Assembly (NCBI GenBank): GCA_027349615.1 | Contig: DAIEML010000057.1 | Span: 1-11,362, forward strand | Length of the DNA stretch: 11,362 nucleotides | Origin: Ignavibacteriales bacterium | GTDB taxonomy: Bacteria; Bacteroidota; Ignavibacteria; Ignavibacteriales; Ignavibacteriaceae | Direction of reading: 5' to 3' | In this document: positions 7,263 through 11,362 of the stretch, piece after piece | Layout: each line of letters begins with the position of its first letter | How positions within the stretch are numbered: position 1 is the first letter of the stretch | The notes under the pieces: model-generated | What the model was told of the DNA's origin: nothing | Databases searched by the model: none | Seen by the model: only the letters and a program-made list of their open reading frames with translations | Translations under genes and position numbers: made by a program

Positions 7263-7487
7263 ACGATTATTTGCAAATCTTATAAAAATCATTTCAAATA
7301 GAACAAACCTGGTTTTATCACCTTATAATAATTGAATATTTACAGAATCAAAGATCAATAGTTTTCATCAAATTGTTGAATATTCTATATTATTATATTT
7401 GAGTGATAACATATTAGATAAGATGGTAATCTAATTATTCTTTAAAATTTACTATATTTATCACCTTAAAAATTAAAATTAATTTTT
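7263..7487 (+). promoter_or_regulatory. intergenic control region before hrcA with three TTATCAC motifs
   Basis: TTTATCACCTTA occurs twice as a perfect 12-base direct repeat (7314-7325 and 7457-7468). Its core TTATCAC appears once more inverted, as GTGATAA (7403-7409). The copies lie before, at the expected start of, and after the proposed promoter. The last copy ends 19 bases before the hrcA ATG, where no Shine-Dalgarno sequence is seen. No full CIRCE (TTAGCACTC-N9-GAGTGCTAA) is present. Operator function is inferred. Confidence 0.45.
7373..7401 (+). promoter_or_regulatory. probable Bacteroidota-type promoter for hrcA-grpE-dnaJ
   Basis: TTG at 7373-7375 is followed after 18 bases by TATATTTG (7394-7401). 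This is an exact match to the TAnnTTTG -7 consensus, with spacing one base short of the usual 19-21. Transcription would start near 7406-7410, leaving a leader of about 80 bases. GAGTGATAA (7401-7409), which matches one half of a CIRCE operator at eight of nine bases, overlaps the expected start. Confidence 0.45.
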
Positions 7488-8540
7488 ATGCTGAACGAAG
7501 AATTAAATGATCGAGAAAAAAATATTTTGCGGCATATAATTCAGCAATTTATAGCAACTGCTGCGCCTGTGGGTTCGAGAAATATTGCAAAAAATTATAA
7601 TCTCAATATTTCGCCAGCCACAGTAAGAAATATAATGGCTGATTTAGAAGATTCGGGTTTTATCAATCATCCTCATACATCAGCAGGAAGAATTCCAACT
7701 GATAAAGGTTATCGACTTTATGTTGATTTTTTGATGGATGTTCAAGAATTGCGAAAGTCTGAAAAAGGAATTATAAATAAAAATTTAGAAGAAACATCAA
7801 TTGAAAGTGATGAATTATTTCAAATTGCGTCTGTTTTATTAAGCAATATAACTCATCAACTGGCCTGTGTTTCTTATCCAAAACTTGATACCGGTTATTT
7901 AGAAAAAATACAGATAGTTAGTTTATCTTCAACAAGAATCTTGGTTATTATAACCATAAAATCCGGATTAGTAAAAACTATCACTTTAGAACTTTCATCT
8001 GATATTAAAATTTCTCAGATAGAATCTGTACAAAGTTTATTGAACGAAAAACTATGCGGATTAACATTTAAAGAAATAAGAGCAACTTTTAAAGAAAGAT
8101 TTAAGGATATTGAAGACGATCATAAAGCAATTATTCGAGTTTTTGTAGATTCAGTTGATAAGATTTTTAAAGACACAAATAAAACAAACAAATTAGTAAT
8201 TAAAGGCGCAAAAGAATTTATTAAGCAGCCGGAATTTGAAGATCCTAATAAGTTTCAAAGTGTTATAGAATTAATTGAAGACGAAGAAATTATTGTAAAC
8301 ATTATGGAAAAATCCACGGATGCATCTCCGGACCAAGTTTATATTTCTATCGGAAAAGAAAATCAAAAAGAAGAGCTTCTGGAATTTAGTTTTGTTAGCA
8401 AAGATTATAAACTTGGAGATGTTTCCGGCACTTTAGGAATTATCGGGCCAAAGCGAATGGACTATTCTAAAGTTGTGGCAATAGTCGATTATATGGCTAA
8501 GATGTTGTCTGAAGTTATAACGAATCCAAATCAGAAATAA
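7488..8540 (+). CDS. hrcA: heat-inducible transcription repressor HrcA
   Basis: HrcA is the dimeric repressor that binds CIRCE operators and silences chaperone genes until heat stress draws away its chaperone partner. The 350 residues match the family length. The N-terminal winged helix-turn-helix is clear (about 5-75): LNDREKNILRHIIQQFI, GSRNIA (29-34), SPATVRNIMADLE (42-54) and the signature HTSAGRIPTDKGYR (63-76). The rest is the GAF-like dimerisation domain, ending with LGIIGPKRMDYSKVVAIVDYMAKML, typical of HrcA. The ATG at 7488 lacks a good ribosome binding site, but the protein start fits the family. It is the first gene of a tight block, 14 bases before grpE. Autoregulation is usual for HrcA; here only a CIRCE-like half-site is visible upstream. 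Confidence 0.97.
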   Translation: MLNEELNDREKNILRHIIQQFIATAAPVGSRNIAKNYNLNISPATVRNIMADLEDSGFINHPHTSAGRIPTDKGYRLYVDFLMDVQELRKSEKGIINKNLEETSIESDELFQIASVLLSNITHQLACVSYPKLDTGYLEKIQIVSLSSTRILVIITIKSGLVKTITLELSSDIKISQIESVQSLLNEKLCGLTFKEIRATFKERFKDIEDDHKAIIRVFVDSVDKIFKDTNKTNKLVIKGAKEFIKQPEFEDPNKFQSVIELIEDEEIIVNIMEKSTDASPDQVYISIGKENQKEELLEFSFVSKDYKLGDVSGTLGIIGPKRMDYSKVVAIVDYMAKMLSEVITNPNQK

Positions 8541-8554
8541 AGGAGAATTAATTA

Positions 8555-9217
8555 ATGAAAAAAGAAAAGCATGAAATAAAAATAAACAGCGACGAACAAG
8601 AAATTAGAAATGAAAAGAATAATTCTGAATCCAAAGATATAGCGCAGAAAGAAAATGCCGATAACGTGAACATTAAAGAATTAACTGATCAATTGGAAAA
8701 AGTAAATCAAAAAGTTAGTCAGCTTGAAAATGAAGTTTCAGAATATAAAGATAAATTATTAAGAAAAGCAGCTGAGTTCGAAAATTATAAAAGACGAACT
8801 GAAAACGAACAACTTAATCTTTTAAAATATGCTGCTGAATCATTTATTGTAAAAATTCTTCCGATCGTGGATGATTTTGAAAGATCATTGCTTCACTTAG
8901 ATAATGCAAAAGATATTGATTCAATTAAGCACGGAATAAAACTTGTTTACGACAAGCTGATAAAAATTCTTAACGATCAAGGAGTAACAAAGATTGATTC
9001 TGTAGGGAAGCCTTTCGATGTACATTTTCATGAAGCATTGATGCAAAGAAAAGCTGATGGCGTTGGGCCGCATACAGTTCTTGATGAAGTAGAGAAAGGA
9101 TATCTTTATAAAGATCGAGTAATTCGTCATGCAAAAGTAGTAGTTAGTGAAGATTCGGTTGAAGAAACTACAAACCAAAATGATTTTGATAATAAAAATA
9201 ATAATGAGGATAAATAG
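8555..9217 (+). CDS. grpE: nucleotide exchange factor GrpE
   Basis: GrpE is a cytosolic dimeric co-chaperone that releases ADP from DnaK. The 220-residue protein has a charged, disordered start (1-40), a long coiled-coil helix (about 38-95, LTDQLEKVNQKVSQLENEVSEYK) and the conserved FENYKRR (75-81) and LPIVDDFERSL (102-112). The beta-domain follows, with GKPFDVHFHEALMQ (151-164) and VLDEVEKGYLYKDRVIRHAKVVVS (175-198). An Asn/Asp-rich tail ends the protein. A strong AGGAG precedes the ATG by ten bases. It lies between hrcA and dnaJ with very short gaps, so all three are probably co-transcribed. The identification is secure. Confidence 0.97.
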   Translation: MKKEKHEIKINSDEQEIRNEKNNSESKDIAQKENADNVNIKELTDQLEKVNQKVSQLENEVSEYKDKLLRKAAEFENYKRRTENEQLNLLKYAAESFIVKILPIVDDFERSLLHLDNAKDIDSIKHGIKLVYDKLIKILNDQGVTKIDSVGKPFDVHFHEALMQRKADGVGPHTVLDEVEKGYLYKDRVIRHAKVVVSEDSVEETTNQNDFDNKNNNEDK

Positions 9218-9222
9218 CATAG

Positions 9223-10371
9223 ATGTCGAAACGGGATTATTATGAAGTTTTAGGTGTACAGAAAAATGCCTCTAAGGAGGATATGAAAAAAGCTTATCGC
9301 AAATTGGCAATGCAATATCATCCGGATAGAAATCCCGATAATAAAGAAGCTGAAGAAAAATTTAAAGAAGCAGCAGAGGCATATGAGATTTTGAGTGATG
9401 ATGAAAAGCGAAGCCGATATGATAGGTTCGGACATGACGGAGTTAAGGGTAATACTTACGGCTCACCAGGATTTACTGATATCAATGATATATTTTCACA
9501 TTTTTCTGATATATTCGGTGGTGGCTCCATCTTTGATGATTTTTTTGGCGGCGGACAAAGAAGCAGAGGAAGAAGGCAAGGAACCGGAATTCCGGGATCA
9601 GACTTAAGAGTAAATCTAAAACTAACTTTAGAAGAAATTGCTTCAGGCGTTTCAAAAAAAATTAAAATAAAAAAACAAGTTAAATGCAGTCAATGCGGTG
9701 GTTCTGGTGCCAACGCCGGCACTTCCACTAAAACTTGTCCGGTTTGTCATGGAACTGGAGAAGTTAAAACTGTTTCGCGTTCTGTTTTCGGACAATTTGT
9801 AAACATTTCTCCTTGTTCAAACTGCAATGGTGAAGGTTCGGTTATTGATGAGCCATGTAAAAAATGTATGGGAGACGGAAGAGTAAATGATGAAGCAACA
9901 ATTAATATTAATGTTCCGCCTGGAGTACATGACGGAAGCTATATGACTTTACGAGGTGAAGGAAACTCCGGTAAACGCGGCGGACAACCAGGCGATATAA
10001 TTGTTGTTTTCCAGGAAATACCACACGAATATTTTATGAGAGAAGGCGATGATATTATTTATGATATGTTTATCACTTTTCCTACAGCAGTAATTGGCGC
10101 TGAAGTAGAAGTTCCAACGTTAAACGGAAAGGCTATTTTAAAAATTGAAGGCGGGACTCAACCAGGTAAATTGTTAAAAATGAGGGACAAAGGAATAAAG
10201 CATCTTAATCAATCCGGTCACGGCGATCAGCTAGTTAGGGTAAATATTGAAATCCCTAAGAAAGTTTCAAGCAAAGAAAAAGATCTTTTAAAAGAATTAT
10301 CCGAAATGCAAAACTTTAAAAAATCTTCTAACTCAGACGACAAGAATTTCTTTAAGCGATTTAATTTTTAA
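9223..10371 (+). CDS. dnaJ: chaperone protein DnaJ (type I Hsp40)
   Basis: DnaJ delivers unfolded substrates to DnaK and stimulates its ATPase. The 382 residues have the full type I layout. The J domain (about 4-70) carries the essential HPD at 33-35. A Gly/Phe-rich linker (about 70-125) includes [16 protein letters not shown]. Four CXXCXGXG zinc-binding repeats start at 155, 172, 198 and 212. Two C-terminal substrate-binding domains follow ([16 protein letters not shown] and [17 protein letters not shown]). All key residues are present. The start is five bases after the grpE stop; GAGGA at the end of grpE probably serves as ribosome binding site. dnaK, often between grpE and dnaJ, is absent from this spot and must be elsewhere in the genome. 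Confidence 0.98.
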   Translation: MSKRDYYEVLGVQKNASKEDMKKAYRKLAMQYHPDRNPDNKEAEEKFKEAAEAYEILSDDEKRSRYDRFGHDGVKGNTYGSPGFTDINDIFSHFSDIFGGGSIFDDFFGGGQRSRGRRQGTGIPGSDLRVNLKLTLEEIASGVSKKIKIKKQVKCSQCGGSGANAGTSTKTCPVCHGTGEVKTVSRSVFGQFVNISPCSNCNGEGSVIDEPCKKCMGDGRVNDEATININVPPGVHDGSYMTLRGEGNSGKRGGQPGDIIVVFQEIPHEYFMREGDDIIYDMFITFPTAVIGAEVEVPTLNGKAILKIEGGTQPGKLLKMRDKGIKHLNQSGHGDQLVRVNIEIPKKVSSKEKDLLKELSEMQNFKKSSNSDDKNFFKRFNF

Positions 10372-10388
10372 ATAATGAGAAATTTTAT

Positions 10389-10886
10389 ATGCTCAAAAAA
10401 CTTTCTGAGCGAACCGGCTTTACCCAAACGGAAATCAAGGTAATCGGATTTTTATTAGTTTCATTTTTAATTGGGTTTACTTATAAAACTTTTTTTAACC
10501 ATCAAGATAATCTTCAACTTAAAGAATTAAATTACGCAAAAGAAGACAGCACTTTTTTTGTCTCTGGATCAGAATCCGATTCTACACAATCTGCTGCAAA
10601 CTCAAAAGAGGATGAGATAAAAAATAAAAGTGATATATTAGAATTGAAAAATAATTCTCAAAATTTTACGGCAAAGATTTTACCCTCAGAAAAAAGTATT
10701 AACCTAAATAAAGCTGATGTAAATTCTCTAACTAATCTACCCGGAATCGGAAAGAAAACAGCCGATAAAATTGTAGTATTAAGGAATCAACTTGGCGAAT
10801 TTAAAAACGTAGATCAGCTGCTGATGGTTAAAGGAATTGGAAACGCAAAATTGGCCAAAATCAAAAAATACGTTTATATTGAATAA
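10389..10886 (+). CDS. membrane-anchored ComEA-like helix-hairpin-helix protein
   Basis: This 165-residue protein has one N-terminal membrane segment (about 16-36, IKVIGFLLVSFLIGFTY). A low-complexity Ser/Asp/Asn-rich linker (about 50-100) leads to a tandem helix-hairpin-helix domain (104-165): INLNKADVNSLTNLPGIG, then KTADKIVVLRNQLGEFKNVDQLLMVKGIG. The pattern LNxADxxxLxxLPGIG is that of ComEA, the DNA receptor of natural transformation that pulls DNA into the periplasm. The layout (one anchor, linker, DNA-binding tip) fits that role, but similar proteins exist in bacteria not known to be competent. It starts 17 bases after dnaJ, likely within the same transcript, and precedes a PilM-like gene, which supports a link to type IV pilus or DNA uptake functions. 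Confidence 0.85.
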   Translation: MLKKLSERTGFTQTEIKVIGFLLVSFLIGFTYKTFFNHQDNLQLKELNYAKEDSTFFVSGSESDSTQSAANSKEDEIKNKSDILELKNNSQNFTAKILPSEKSINLNKADVNSLTNLPGIGKKTADKIVVLRNQLGEFKNVDQLLMVKGIGNAKLAKIKKYVYIE

Positions 10887-10958
10887 ACGGTTTTAAGATT
10901 TATTATAACTTCAATTAAAAAATTTTATTTTATCTTAATCTAATTTAGAAAGTAATTA

Positions 10959-11362
10959 ATGGCAGGATTTGAAAATCAAGTTGGATTCACAATATCAAAC
11001 TCAAAGCTTCAGCTTACTGAAGTGGTTTATTCCGAAGGGAAATTTATTCTAAATAATATTGATGAAGCTTATTTCAATGAAACCTTAAATTTTGAAAAAG
11101 ATAAAGAAACAAAAATCTCTGCGCTCCTTCAAGCAGCCTTTAATGAATTACTAATTAAAAAACCTCTTCAAAGCTCCTCAGTTTCATTCGCCTTGCCATT
11201 TGAATTATTTTACGTTATCCAAATTCCTTATGATAATACGCTGCTTCACCAGGATTTAATTGAAGAACTTAAATGGGAATTTTCCGTGCTTTATCCATAT
11301 TTATCAACAAACGATTTTGTAATTCAATATTTTGAGGTCGAGAAAAATAATTTAATCGATCA
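10959..11362 (+). CDS. probable PilM/GspL-like pilus or secretion protein, 3' end cut by window edge
   Basis: An ATG at 10959 opens a frame that stays open to the window end (134 codons plus two bases). The start reads GFTISNSKLQLTEV (9-22), which resembles the first strand pair of PilM-type actin-like proteins (GLDIGSSxIKxVEL). The segment SSSVSFALPFELFYVIQIP (72-90), then LIEELKWEFSVLYPY (100-114), matches the PilM pattern VALP...LP...ELxxAIxWEAxxYIPF. PilM is a cytoplasmic component of the type IV pilus inner-membrane assembly. The normal Asp and Gly of the phosphate-binding loop are replaced here. No clear ribosome binding site precedes the ATG. The gene lies 72 bases behind the ComEA-like gene. 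The family assignment rests on short pattern resemblance and is moderate. Confidence 0.55.
   Translation, partial: MAGFENQVGFTISNSKLQLTEVVYSEGKFILNNIDEAYFNETLNFEKDKETKISALLQAAFNELLIKKPLQSSSVSFALPFELFYVIQIPYDNTLLHQDLIEELKWEFSVLYPYLSTNDFVIQYFEVEKNNLID

Noticed and set aside
7383..7409. Complete CIRCE operator before hrcA
   Set aside because: The right arm is nearly correct but the left arm TTCTATATT matches TTAGCACTC poorly, so only a half-site can be claimed.
8921..9607. Open frames in other phases overlapping grpE and dnaJ
   Set aside because: Both host genes are complete and highly conserved; the overlapping frames encode no recognisable protein.

Overview
The window is an AT-rich chromosomal segment. 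It most likely comes from a member of the Ignavibacteria/Chlorobi lineage of the Bacteroidota (FCB) group. Three things point there: a type IX secretion sorting tail with the YQNYPNPFNPSTT signature, a multiheme cytochrome c carrying that tail, and an hrcA-grpE-dnaJ block with no dnaK. The lineage call is inferred from protein signatures, not from a marker-gene tree. No mobile element, CRISPR array, tRNA or rRNA gene was seen.

Left part (1-3278, minus strand). A TonB-dependent receptor runs off the left edge, so its C-terminus is missing. A small lipoprotein of unknown function lies just upstream and may share its transcript. Next comes a gap holding four tandem 11-bp repeats, then purM (AIR synthase, purine synthesis). 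Both the receptor and purM appear to use TTG start codons.

Middle part (3279-7262, plus strand). About 470 bases of AT-rich divergent intergenic DNA precede a 798-residue secreted protein. It has a signal peptide, a PKD/Ig-like domain, nine CXXCH heme motifs, an EF-hand-like loop, a fibronectin-like region and a type IX sorting tail. This is a candidate cell-surface electron-transfer protein and the most notable item here. A strong intrinsic terminator ends the gene. A periplasmic protein with three BON domains follows, and behind it lies a long imperfect hairpin without a U-tract.

Right part (7263-11362, plus strand). A promoter-like sequence matching the Bacteroidota consensus precedes hrcA-grpE-dnaJ, the heat-shock repressor and DnaK co-chaperones. 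Closely behind dnaJ come a membrane-anchored ComEA-like helix-hairpin-helix protein and the first 134 codons of a probable PilM/GspL-like pilus or secretion protein that leaves the right edge. No complete CIRCE operator is visible before hrcA, but a TTATCAC motif occurs three times around its promoter and leader.
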